The notes under the pieces were generated by a model. It was not told the DNA's origin, did not search any database, and saw only the letters and a list, made by a program, of their open reading frames with translations. Source: Clostridiales bacterium (lineage in GTDB: Bacteria > Bacillota_A > Clostridia > Oscillospirales > Oscillospiraceae). Taken from it: a DNA stretch of 24,072 nt. The translations under genes were made by a program, and so were the position numbers. The DNA is taken from positions 1-24,072 of the forward strand of contig JALFGI010000096.1 of the NCBI GenBank assembly GCA_022777455.1, given 5' to 3'. This document shows positions 1-6,829 of this stretch, in pieces (position 1 is the first letter of the stretch; every line of letters starts with the position of its first letter).

Positions 1-29
1 GATTTTTGGAATGGAAAGTGAAAACGGGT

Positions 30-559
30 ATGGAACTTCAATATGAAAACATCCGCATACGAAATGCCGTTCTCACAGATGCGGAGCTGTTGGCCAAATG
101 GTGGAATGACGGAAGCGTGATGGCACATGCCGGATTTCCCAAGGGAATCGGAACTACGGCGAAAAAGTTGCCCAGGACATTCGCATGGAGAGCGACAGCA
201 CCGTGCGACGCTATCTGATCCTGTTGGATGAGGTGCGGATCGGGGAACTGGTACACCGGCAAATCAATCCGAGAGTCTGCGAGATTGGCATCAAGATTTG
301 CGATGCCACCAAGCAGAATCAGGGCTACGGCAAGATAATTTTGAGTCTGTTCCTCTCCGGATTGTTCGACTGCCTGGGCTATGAGTGGATTCAGCTGGAT
401 ACGGACCTGGAGAACACCCGGGCTCAGCATGTGTATGAAAGCCTGGGCTTCCAAAAGCTCGCCATCAACCACGATTCCTGGGTTGACCAGCTGGGCAGAG
501 CCCGCTCCTCTGTGGACTACAGCCTTTCCAGAGAAAACTTTCACTCTTATATCGACTGA
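30..559 (+). pseudogene. GNAT-family N-acetyltransferase, split by a -1 frameshift near 161-167
   Basis: The N-terminal part (from ATG 30) has the usual GNAT opening with an R-x-A segment followed by an aspartate-rich helix, and ends in a wrong frame at 218. The C-terminal part continues one frame back, with the acetyl-CoA-binding region around NQGYG and the typical closing motif with E-N-x-R-A and Y-x-x-L-G-F. Joining the frames at the A-run 162-166 gives about 176 residues, a normal size for the family. Adding one A (or a G just before it) restores the frame exactly. The sequence is GCG-AAA-AAG, so a sequencing or assembly error, or a real recent deletion, are the simplest explanations. Substrate is unknown; RimJ/RimL-like or small-molecule acetyltransferases are both possible. 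The upstream promoter lies outside the window. Confidence 0.7.
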
Positions 560-565
560 ACATGG

Positions 566-600
566 AACCGGCATGACCTGTGAGGCTGTGCCGGTTTTTG
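566..600 (+). terminator. Rho-independent terminator after the GNAT gene
   Basis: An 8 bp stem AACCGGCA (566-573) pairs with TGCCGGTT (589-596), followed by a T-rich tract. It begins 7 bases after the GNAT stop codon. Confidence 0.8.
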
Positions 601-635
601 TTTTTGCAAAGGTGAACCGTATGTGACAGATTCTG

Positions 636-665
636 TTGACATGGAACGGTTCCGGCAGATATAAT
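636..665 (+). promoter_or_regulatory. Promoter of the LysR gene with a palindrome in its spacer
   Basis: TTGACA (636-641) and TATAAT (660-665) are both perfect consensus, 18 bases apart. The spacer holds the perfect palindrome GGAAC-G-GTTCC (643-653), well placed for a repressor or for autoregulation. That last point is inference. Confidence 0.8.
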
Positions 666-699
666 ATCTCTGTATGATGCAGAATAAGGAGGGTTCGGG

Positions 700-1587
700 A
701 TGGTTGAGACACGGTTATTGCATTATTTTCTGACGGTCGCCCGGGAGCGGAATATCACGAATGCCGCAAAGGTTCTGCATATTACGCAACCCACCCTGAG
801 CCGCCAGATGACGCTCCTGGAAGAACAGCTTGGCGTGAAGCTCTTTGTCCGGGACAGCCGACCTCTGGCTTTGACGGATGAGGGATTTTTGCTTCGCCGC
901 AGGGCGGAGGAGATATTGGAGCTGGTGGAAAAAACGGAGGCGGAGGTCTCTGCCCAGGAAGAACAGGTTGAGGGTTCGGTATCCATTGGCTGCGGCGAAC
1001 TGGCATCGACCAAGCTGCTGATGGAAATGGTGGCGGGGTTTTCTGAGCAATTCCCCAGAGTCACGTTTGATGTGTACACGGCCAATGCGGACCGGATCAA
1101 GCACCGCATGGACAACGGTTTGACGGATGTGGGACTGCTGCTGGAGCCGGTGGAAATGGAGCGGTACGAGTTTATTCGGATGCCGGTCAGGGAGCGGTGG
1201 GTGGCGATGATGCCCTCCGGTGTTCCCCTTGCCAGGCGGAAATATGTGACTGCACGGGATCTTGATGATATTCCGGTGATCATGCCCAGCCGGCAAAAGG
1301 TACATGATGAAGTGGCCAGCTGGTTTGGAGATGATTATGAGAAACTGCGCCTCATCGGAACCAGTAATCTCAGTACCAACGCGGCATTGATGGTCCAAGC
1401 CGGCATGGGTTACGCACTTGCGGTTGAAGGGTCGATGCCGTTTTTGGAGCAGTCCAACATTCGCATGATACCGCTCTATCCGGAACTGACAGCCACATCG
1501 GTTCTGGCATGGAAACGGGGACAGCCCATTTCTACTGCGGTCAGCCGATTCCTGGAATACATAAAATGCTTTTTGAGCATGGAATGA
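700..1587 (+). CDS. LysR-family transcriptional regulator
   Basis: A 295-residue protein of normal LysR length. Residues 1-60 form the winged helix-turn-helix, with the N-A-A-x-x-L-x-x-x-Q-P-T-L-S-R-Q recognition region and the E-x-x-L-G-x-x-L-F-x-R segment. Residues about 90-290 form the periplasmic-binding-like effector domain. The start is fixed by AAGGAGGG at 686-693, 6 bases before ATG 700. It has its own promoter and terminator, so it is monocistronic. LysR proteins usually control a divergent neighbour, but none is present here, so the target and inducer cannot be named. The palindrome inside its promoter may be an autoregulatory site. Confidence 0.93.
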   Translation: MVETRLLHYFLTVARERNITNAAKVLHITQPTLSRQMTLLEEQLGVKLFVRDSRPLALTDEGFLLRRRAEEILELVEKTEAEVSAQEEQVEGSVSIGCGELASTKLLMEMVAGFSEQFPRVTFDVYTANADRIKHRMDNGLTDVGLLLEPVEMERYEFIRMPVRERWVAMMPSGVPLARRKYVTARDLDDIPVIMPSRQKVHDEVASWFGDDYEKLRLIGTSNLSTNAALMVQAGMGYALAVEGSMPFLEQSNIRMIPLYPELTATSVLAWKRGQPISTAVSRFLEYIKCFLSME

Positions 1588-1625
1588 GAATAGAAAACAA
1601 GTATTCGAAAATAGTTGCACATATC

Positions 1626-1659
1626 AAAATGCCGGTTGAGAAAATCAACCGGCATTTTT
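1626..1659. terminator. Bidirectional terminator between LysR and the small minus-strand ORF
   Basis: A perfect 14 bp stem (1626-1639 with 1645-1658) with a GAAAA loop. A-rich on the left arm and T-rich on the right, so it can stop transcription from both sides. This fits a convergent gene on the minus strand. Confidence 0.88.
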
Positions 1660-1687
1660 CTGACATGTCATGCACTCTGTCGCTGCA

Positions 1688-1897
1688 TCAGCAGCAGGCG
1701 TTGCATGCGGCGGGGCGGCGGCAGGCGCAGGGGGCAGGGGAGGCCTTCTTCCTGTGCAGCCAGCCGGGCCGGCGGAATTTGAACGCCGTTTTGGCGCAGA
1801 ACATGGGGTCACGCAGCTCTGCCGCACCGGTATCCTCTGCCAGAATTCTGGGCATCACGGCTTCATTTCTCATCATGGAAACATTGAAATAATACAT
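1688..1897 (-). CDS. Small cysteine-rich hypothetical protein (69 aa)
   Basis: I do not recognise this protein. Support for a real gene is local: a GAGAGGAGC ribosome site (minus strand, 1904-1912) about 7 bases before ATG 1897, a TATAAT -10 element at 1962-1957 with only a weak -35, and the bidirectional terminator at 1626-1659. The last 13 residues carry five cysteines (C-x-C, then C-x-x-C-C) among arginine and proline, after a basic segment. The 3' part is very GC-rich (about 1695-1745) compared with the AT-rich upstream region. It could be a small metal-binding or peptide product, a decayed gene end, or a chance ORF. Confidence 0.4.
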   Translation of the reverse strand: MYYFNVSMMRNEAVMPRILAEDTGAAELRDPMFCAKTAFKFRRPGWLHRKKASPAPCACRRPAACNACC

Positions 1898-2017
1898 ATT
1901 CGGGCTCCTCTCTTTCCGTTTGGTTCGTGGGTGGTGTTTCTTAACTTTCTGGGGATATTATACTCTGGCCGTTTTGGAATTACTAGACCCATTCTTGCTT
2001 ATAATTAGGCTTATTTT

Positions 2018-2150
2018 GATATCGTGGTTTCTAATATCGGGATAAATATTGCGAATAATGATTTAAATTCGACAATATTGATTTAATTTTGGCTATTGTT
2101 GACATGTTAAAAATGACGATATTGATATTCTCACTGCGATATGCTATGCT
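2018..2150 (+). promoter_or_regulatory. AraC-gene control region with repeated ATATCG/CGATAT half-sites
   Basis: The best promoter for the AraC gene is TTGATA (2122-2127), 17 bases, TATGCT (2145-2150). Around it lie ATATCG at 2019-2024 and 2034-2039, and the inverse CGATAT at 2117-2122 and 2137-2142. The longer direct repeat GACAATATTGAT (2071-2082) / GACGATATTGAT (2115-2126) has a 44 bp period. CGATAT copies 20 bp apart suit the two-turn spacing used by AraC-family proteins. The region is AT-rich and separates divergent genes. Binding by the adjacent AraC protein is inference. Confidence 0.5.
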
Positions 2151-2179
2151 GATATTATCAAGCAGAAAGGAGCATTGCC

Positions 2180-3082
2180 ATGGCATCCAATCATGATTTC
2201 CATTCCCCTGAACCCATCTGGCACGAGCAGGTGGAGGAGGTGGATCACCTGCCGGTTTACTTTGCCGCTCCGGGACGGAAATCCGCCTGCACCCAGGGCT
2301 GCCAGCACCGCACCGACGGCGTGACGGTTTCGGCCCATTGGCATGAATATGTGGAATTCCTTTGGCTGCGGGAGGGTCATCTGACGGCCATTGTACAGGC
2401 GGACATCTACGAGCTGGAGCCGGGGGATCTGCTGGTGATCAACAGCGGTGAATTGCACATGACCAGATTCTTTGGATATCAGGATTACTGCCCATATGTG
2501 CTGATTCAGCTGTCCGCACAGTGCCTGGGGGAGTATTTCCCGGGGAAAGAGGGCCTGCGTTTTACCACCTTGATTCGGAACGGGGAGATTGAAAGAAATC
2601 CTGCTCTTCTCCGGTCTCTTTCTGCCATGCAGCGGCTGTTCGAGGAAAACGAAGACGGTTATCAGCTCCTGTTCCGGGCCCGGTTCTGCGAATTCCTCCA
2701 TGCCATGTACAAAGGATACTCCACCACTACTCTGCGCCGGACGGAAAATTCCACCACCCGGGATCTGAACCGGGTGATGGATACCGTGGCATGGGTGCAG
2801 GGGCATTTCCGGGAGCAGCTGAGCCTGGAGGATGCGGCAGAGCATTTGAACATTTCCAAGGAATACTTCTGCAGGATCTTCAAAAAATATACCGGCCAGA
2901 CCTTCCTGGACTATCTGTGCATGATCCGCACCACCAGGTTTTACGAGCAGCTTCAGTCCAGCGACCTGAGCATTCCGGAGCTGATGGAACAAAACGGCCT
3001 GACAAATTACAAAACCTTTTTGCGTACCTTCCGCGGCCTCTATGGCACCACGCCTCAGAAAGTGCGCCAGAGCCCTCGATAA
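2180..3082 (+). CDS. AraC-family transcriptional regulator with cupin sensor domain
   Basis: A 300-residue protein. Residues about 47-97 form a cupin-like sensor fold, with H53-W-H55-E56 and a later P-G-D-L-L-x-I-x-x-G-E-L-H segment, as in AraC_binding domains. Residues about 205-300 hold the two helix-turn-helix motifs of the AraC/XylS DNA-binding domain, including A-E-H-L-N-I-S-x-x-Y-F-x-R-x-F-K and a final G-x-T-P-x-x-x-R. The start has AAAGGAG at 2166-2172, 7 bases upstream. It lies directly before, and in the same direction as, the NAD-salvage genes, so it is the likely regulator of that cluster, possibly responding to a pyridine compound. This link is inferred from position. Confidence 0.92.
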   Translation: MASNHDFHSPEPIWHEQVEEVDHLPVYFAAPGRKSACTQGCQHRTDGVTVSAHWHEYVEFLWLREGHLTAIVQADIYELEPGDLLVINSGELHMTRFFGYQDYCPYVLIQLSAQCLGEYFPGKEGLRFTTLIRNGEIERNPALLRSLSAMQRLFEENEDGYQLLFRARFCEFLHAMYKGYSTTTLRRTENSTTRDLNRVMDTVAWVQGHFREQLSLEDAAEHLNISKEYFCRIFKKYTGQTFLDYLCMIRTTRFYEQLQSSDLSIPELMEQNGLTNYKTFLRTFRGLYGTTPQKVRQSPR

Positions 3083-3115
3083 ACCACAAATACTACAGAA
3101 ATTATATTTTTCTGC

Positions 3116-3144
3116 TTGACCATTTCGGCTCTGTATGTCAAAAT
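3116..3144 (+). promoter_or_regulatory. Possible promoter of the NAD-salvage genes
   Basis: TTGACC (3116-3121), 17 bases, CAAAAT (3139-3144). TTGAC at 3116-3120 and GTCAA at 3137-3141 form an inverted repeat across the promoter, which might be an operator. The -10 is weak, as expected of an activator-dependent promoter. Confidence 0.45.
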
Positions 3145-3178
3145 AGACCCAACTCCATTTTGGAAAGGAAGAATGTGC

Positions 3179-3703
3179 ATGAAGCATTTCTTGATCGTGG
3201 TGGACATGCAGAAGGATTTTGTGGACGGGGCGTTGGGGAGCCCGGAGGCGCAGGCCATTGTCCCCAATGTGATGGACAAAATCCTGGGCTTTGAAGGGCA
3301 GATTTTTGCCACCCTGGATACCCACGCTGCCAATTATATGGAAACCTCCGAAGGGAAAAAGCTCCCGGTACCCCACTGCATCAAGGGCACTCCCGGCTGG
3401 ATGCTGGATGACGGTGTGGCTGCCGCGCTGGAGCAGAAGGGGTATACTCCGGTGGAAAAGCTTACATTTGGCTCAGTCATGCTGCCCAGACTTCTGTATC
3501 AGGCAGCCGGCGGAGAGCCCTTCACCGCAGAACTGATCGGTCTCTGTACGGATATCTGCGTTGTTTCCAACGCGCTGATGCTGAAGGCGAATTTTCCTGA
3601 AATGGAAATCTCTGTGGACAGTACCTGCTGTGCCGGAGTGACACCCGCTACCCACGAGGCAGCTCTTGCAACCATGCGCTGCTGTCAGATCGATGTGAAA
3701 TAA
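3179..3703 (+). CDS. pncA: Nicotinamidase (isochorismatase-like cysteine hydrolase)
   Basis: A 174-residue protein of the isochorismatase-like hydrolase fold. It would deamidate nicotinamide to nicotinate in the cytoplasm. The expected catalytic triad is visible: D9 in V-V-D-M-Q-K-D-F, K94, and nucleophile C127 in G-L-C-T-D-I-C-V. Likely metal ligands are D47 and H49 (L-D-T-H) and H66. ATG 3179 is chosen because AAAGGA (3164-3169) is 9 bases away; the ATG at 3173 is too close. The two next genes use the product nicotinate, which makes nicotinamidase much more likely than another cysteine hydrolase. Slightly shorter than Escherichia coli PncA. Confidence 0.85.
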   Translation: MKHFLIVVDMQKDFVDGALGSPEAQAIVPNVMDKILGFEGQIFATLDTHAANYMETSEGKKLPVPHCIKGTPGWMLDDGVAAALEQKGYTPVEKLTFGSVMLPRLLYQAAGGEPFTAELIGLCTDICVVSNALMLKANFPEMEISVDSTCCAGVTPATHEAALATMRCCQIDVK

Positions 3704-3714
3704 GGAGAAAACGA

Positions 3715-4269
3715 ATGAGCGGCAAGCCTTTCTCTCTTGGCATTCTGGTGGGCAGATTTCAGACGCTCCATGCCGGACACGAACAGATGATCCGCACTGC
3801 CCTGGCACTGTGTGACCGGGTGGGGATTTTTGTCGGCTCCTCTCAGGAGTCCGGCACCGCCAATAATCCCTTCTCCTATCATACCCGGGAGGGTCTGCTC
3901 CGGCTGCTCTTTGGGAACTCTGTGGACATTTTTCCTCTGCCGGATATCGGCGTGGGAAACAACGGCACCTGGGGGGAGTATGTCCTGAAGAATATAAATG
4001 CGCAGTACCATTGTGCTCCCGATCTTCTGATTTCCGGTAAGGAGGTCCGCCGGGTCAGTTGGTTCGACGGTATCGCCGGCGTGCGCATTTCGGAGCTCTA
4101 TATCCCCAAAGCCATCGACATTTCCGCCTCTCAGATGCGCTCCTTTCTCTTGGAGGGTGACCGGGAGAGCTGGCAGCGCTACACCAACTGCGCCCTATGG
4201 GGACAGTATGATTCCCTGCGGCAGCTGGTTCTGGAATCCAAGGACAACGACATGACTGCTTCAATTTAA
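3715..4269 (+). CDS. NMN/NaMN adenylyltransferase-like nucleotidyltransferase (NadM type)
   Basis: A 184-residue cytidylyltransferase-like protein. The N-terminal G-R-F-Q-T-L-H-A-G-H (13-22) contains the H-x-G-H ATP-binding motif, and I-S-A-S-Q-M-R (136-142) matches the second signature (I-S-x-T/S-x-x-R) of this superfamily. It resembles the NadM/NadR adenylyltransferase branch more than NadD. It would transfer AMP from ATP to nicotinamide or nicotinate mononucleotide, giving NAD or its deamido form. Its start follows the pncA stop by 11 bases, with AAGGAG (3702-3707) overlapping that stop codon, so the two are surely co-transcribed. Which mononucleotide it prefers cannot be read from sequence. 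Confidence 0.85.
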   Translation: MSGKPFSLGILVGRFQTLHAGHEQMIRTALALCDRVGIFVGSSQESGTANNPFSYHTREGLLRLLFGNSVDIFPLPDIGVGNNGTWGEYVLKNINAQYHCAPDLLISGKEVRRVSWFDGIAGVRISELYIPKAIDISASQMRSFLLEGDRESWQRYTNCALWGQYDSLRQLVLESKDNDMTASI

Positions 4270-4289
4270 TCCTCTGAAAGGAAATACAT

Positions 4290-5504
4290 ATGAAACTGGA
4301 ACCCATTGTGCTTTCTCTGCTGGATACGGACCTGTACAAGTTCAATATGGATCAGGTCATTTTCCACAAGCACACCGATTTGAACGGTGAATACCATTTT
4401 AAATGCCGCAATGAGAATGTTCGCTTTACCCAGGAGATGCTGGAAGAGATCAATGCTCAGATTGATTTTCTCTGCAAACTGCGGTTTACCAGGGAAGAGC
4501 TGGACTATCTGCGTTCCATCCGGTTCATCAAAAATGACTATGTGGAATTTCTGCGTCTGTGGCATCCCATCCGGGAGTATGTGACCACCGATCTGAGTCC
4601 GGATGGAAAGCTCTCTGTGGTGGTCAAGGGCCCGCTGTTTTCTGCCATGCAGTTTGAAATCTACCTGTTGGAGATCATCAACGAGGTCTACTTCCGCATG
4701 AGCTTTGATTATGAGGTGCTCCGTGCTTCTGCCGCGCAGCGTCTGAACCAGAAGCTGGAGGCCTTCCAAAACGGGATCTACACCTTCAAGTTCGCCGAAT
4801 TCGGCTGCCGCAGAAGACTCTCCCGGGAATGGGAGGACGTGGTGGTCCGCCGCCTGGTCAACGAGACGGACAACTGCGTGGGTACCTCCAATGTGTACCT
4901 GGCGAAGAAATACAACATCAAACCCATCGGTACCTATGCCCATGAGTTTGTCCAGATGTACCAGGGCATTGATTCCATTCCTCTGGCTTATACCAACCAC
5001 TATGCCATGGCCGACTGGTATGATGAGTACCGGGGCGACAACGGAACCGCTCTCACCGATACCATCACCACGGACCTGTTTCTGCTGGACTTCAACCACT
5101 CCATGGTGAACAACTATTCCGGCGTCCGCCATGACAGCGGCGACCCCTATATTTGGGGCGAAAAAATTCTTGCCCACTATGAGAAGTACGGCATTGATAC
5201 CCGCACTAAGCAGTTGCTGTTCAGCGACAGTCTGGATTTTGACCGTTCGCAGAAGCTGTATGAATATTTCAAGGATCGTGCCAAGGTTTCTTTCGGCATT
5301 GGAACCTTCTGCTCCAACGATACATGCGAACCGGCACTGAACATTGTTATCAAGCTGCAGTATGTCAATGGCCGCCCGGTGGCCAAACTCTCCGACACAC
5401 CTGACAAGGCCATGTGCGATGACGATGATTATCTGGCCTATCTGAAGGGCTCGGTGGAATTCCGCCTGAACCGGGAGAGAAATCGGGAAAATGAAAGATA
5501 TTGA
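4290..5504 (+). CDS. pncB: Nicotinate phosphoribosyltransferase
   Basis: A 404-residue enzyme of the PncB family and normal length. It joins nicotinate to PRPP to make nicotinate mononucleotide. Visible family segments are D-T-D-L-Y-K-F-N-M (12-20), F-G-C-R-R-R-L-S (171-178), G-T-S-N-V-Y-L-A (198-205), the presumed phospho-accepting H218 in G-T-Y-A-H-E-F, and the R-H-D-S-G-D-P segment of the phosphate-binding part. ATG 4290 has AAAGGA 7 bases upstream. It lies 20 bases after the adenylyltransferase gene and overlaps the next gene by 14 bases. With pncA and the adenylyltransferase it completes a nicotinamide-to-NAD route, except for the final amidation by NadE if the acid branch is used. Confidence 0.95.
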   Translation: MKLEPIVLSLLDTDLYKFNMDQVIFHKHTDLNGEYHFKCRNENVRFTQEMLEEINAQIDFLCKLRFTREELDYLRSIRFIKNDYVEFLRLWHPIREYVTTDLSPDGKLSVVVKGPLFSAMQFEIYLLEIINEVYFRMSFDYEVLRASAAQRLNQKLEAFQNGIYTFKFAEFGCRRRLSREWEDVVVRRLVNETDNCVGTSNVYLAKKYNIKPIGTYAHEFVQMYQGIDSIPLAYTNHYAMADWYDEYRGDNGTALTDTITTDLFLLDFNHSMVNNYSGVRHDSGDPYIWGEKILAHYEKYGIDTRTKQLLFSDSLDFDRSQKLYEYFKDRAKVSFGIGTFCSNDTCEPALNIVIKLQYVNGRPVAKLSDTPDKAMCDDDDYLAYLKGSVEFRLNRERNRENERY

Positions 5505-6381
5505 GTTGTTTCGCAAGGACGCTTTCTGTGTCATCGGCAAGGCGGGCTCCACCAATGACGGGCCGGATTTCGTCCGGCGCCTGTGGCAGGATGCCAACAG
5601 CCATTTTGCGGAAGTGGAGCACCTGGCCAAGCGGGACGAAAAGGGAAGCCTGATGGGCGTCTGGGGCATCATGACCAATTTCGGCTTTGAATTTCTGCCC
5701 TGGGAGGACGATTTCTCGAAGGGATTATACCTGGCTGGATTGGAAGTGGAAACGGATGCCGTAGCTCCTGAAGGATGGAAAAAATGGATCGTTCCCGGCT
5801 TTGAATATTGGAAGGTGAGGGCGGACAGCCCGGATACCTTCCGGGAGATCCTTGCCTACATGCAGGAACGGAAACAGCCCTTGGCAGCGGCGGTGCAGGA
5901 CTTTACAGACCCTGCCACCGGAGAAAACTATATGCTGTTCCCTGTGGCCTGGAATGATTCCAAACAGGCACTGATTCGTTCGGTGAAGGAGCGCACGGAG
6001 CCGGTGGGGGTGTGCACCCACCACTGCGCGTTTTGCTTTCTGGCCCAGTGGTGCGGCGGCTGCCGTTCCGCCTGCAACGTCTGCTCCTATGCCACCCTCA
6101 GTCAGGACAATGTGTGCCCCAATGTTCGCTGCGCCCGGGAAAAGCGCCTGCATTCCTGCGCCCAATGCCGGGACTTGATGGACTGCACCCTGGGCTTCTA
6201 CCACGAGCCTAACGCGGCCACCCCCAAAGGGACGGCTCTGTTCGTCCGCAAGCATGGGCCGGAGGCTTATACCCAGGCACTTTCCAATGCGATTCAGGCC
6301 GGCGTCCGCTATGCGGAAGATTTGGATGCCCTGAATGACGCGGAAAAGGTATGCACTCTTTTGGAACAGAATTTGCCCTGA
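5491..6381 (+). CDS. Effector-binding (GyrI-like) domain fused to a DUF3795-type cysteine-rich domain
   Basis: A 296-residue protein. Residues about 1-155 look like the AraC effector-binding/GyrI-like fold, with W-G-I-M, aromatic-rich strands and the G-x-E-V-x-x-D-A strand. Residues 175-232 hold twelve cysteines (175, 179, 182, 188, 191, 195, 198, 209, 214, 223, 226, 232), including C-G-G-C and C-x-x-C pairs, as in DUF3795 cysteine-rich proteins. The tail from about 240 is helical. The gene overlaps pncB by 14 bases with only a weak ribosome site (GGGAGAGA, 5473-5480), so translation is probably coupled. A role as a ligand- or metal-dependent accessory protein of NAD salvage is inference; the domain assignments come from memory of these families. 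Confidence 0.75.
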   Translation: MKDIELFRKDAFCVIGKAGSTNDGPDFVRRLWQDANSHFAEVEHLAKRDEKGSLMGVWGIMTNFGFEFLPWEDDFSKGLYLAGLEVETDAVAPEGWKKWIVPGFEYWKVRADSPDTFREILAYMQERKQPLAAAVQDFTDPATGENYMLFPVAWNDSKQALIRSVKERTEPVGVCTHHCAFCFLAQWCGGCRSACNVCSYATLSQDNVCPNVRCAREKRLHSCAQCRDLMDCTLGFYHEPNAATPKGTALFVRKHGPEAYTQALSNAIQAGVRYAEDLDALNDAEKVCTLLEQNLP

Positions 6382-6387
6382 TTCAGT

Positions 6388-6424
6388 AAGTTCTCTCCCG
6401 CTTTCCCGCGGGAGAGAACTTTTT
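6388..6424 (+). terminator. Strong terminator of the NAD-salvage operon
   Basis: A perfect 14 bp stem (6388-6401 with 6408-6421), 6-base loop, then a T-run. It starts 7 bases after the stop codon of the fusion gene and closes the operon. Confidence 0.92.
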
Positions 6425-6726
6425 AATCAGAAAACAACGGGCGTTATTTTCCGACGGTATAAACGAAATCGGTGGCTTCGTTGTTTATTTTTCTGATTTA
6501 TTCCAACTTGGGCTATTGATTTTTGTGCAATCTGTGCTAAAATTATTTTTGCGTAAATTGAGGGAGAAAGTACCCGCCTTTGCGATTGCGTCACAGTGCA
6601 TAGGGGAGTAGGGGCTTCGTGTTTTGGGGAAGGAAAGTGGCTCTGTTGGCAGGTCCCTTTCCTTTCACGGAGGGCCCTCGCGGCATTTCCACCGTGCAAT
6701 CTGCTGTATTTTTTCCAAAAGCATAG
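6425..6726. other. Intergenic stretch without a recognisable gene
   Basis: No credible ORF or known RNA was found. A promoter-like pair TTGATT (6516-6521), 16 bases, TAAAAT (6538-6543) points rightward. Downstream, AAGGAAAG (6630-6637) can pair with CTTTCCTT (6657-6664), and a T-run lies at about 6710-6715. A short untranslated RNA or a long pilin leader is possible, but I see no known riboswitch motif. Confidence 0.35.
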
Positions 6727-6755
6727 TTGCATTCCTGTATTCTGTGTGCTACAAT
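6727..6755 (+). promoter_or_regulatory. Promoter of the pilin-type gene
   Basis: TTGCAT (6727-6732), 17 bases, TACAAT (6750-6755). Predicted transcription start is about 65 bases before ATG 6830. Confidence 0.7.
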
Positions 6756-6829
6756 ATGGAAAGATATGGGAAGGGAATTTTGTCGTCCTGACGCACACCC
6801 CCGAAAAGTAGAAAGAAAGGAAGAATAAG

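Noticed and set aside
4266..5678. Long minus-strand reading frame opposite pncB
   Set aside because: pncB is unmistakable by motif and length; the opposite frame has no recognisable domain.
6543..6726. Riboswitch or known small RNA before the pilin gene
   Set aside because: One weak hairpin and a promoter-like pair are visible, but no conserved motif of a known class.
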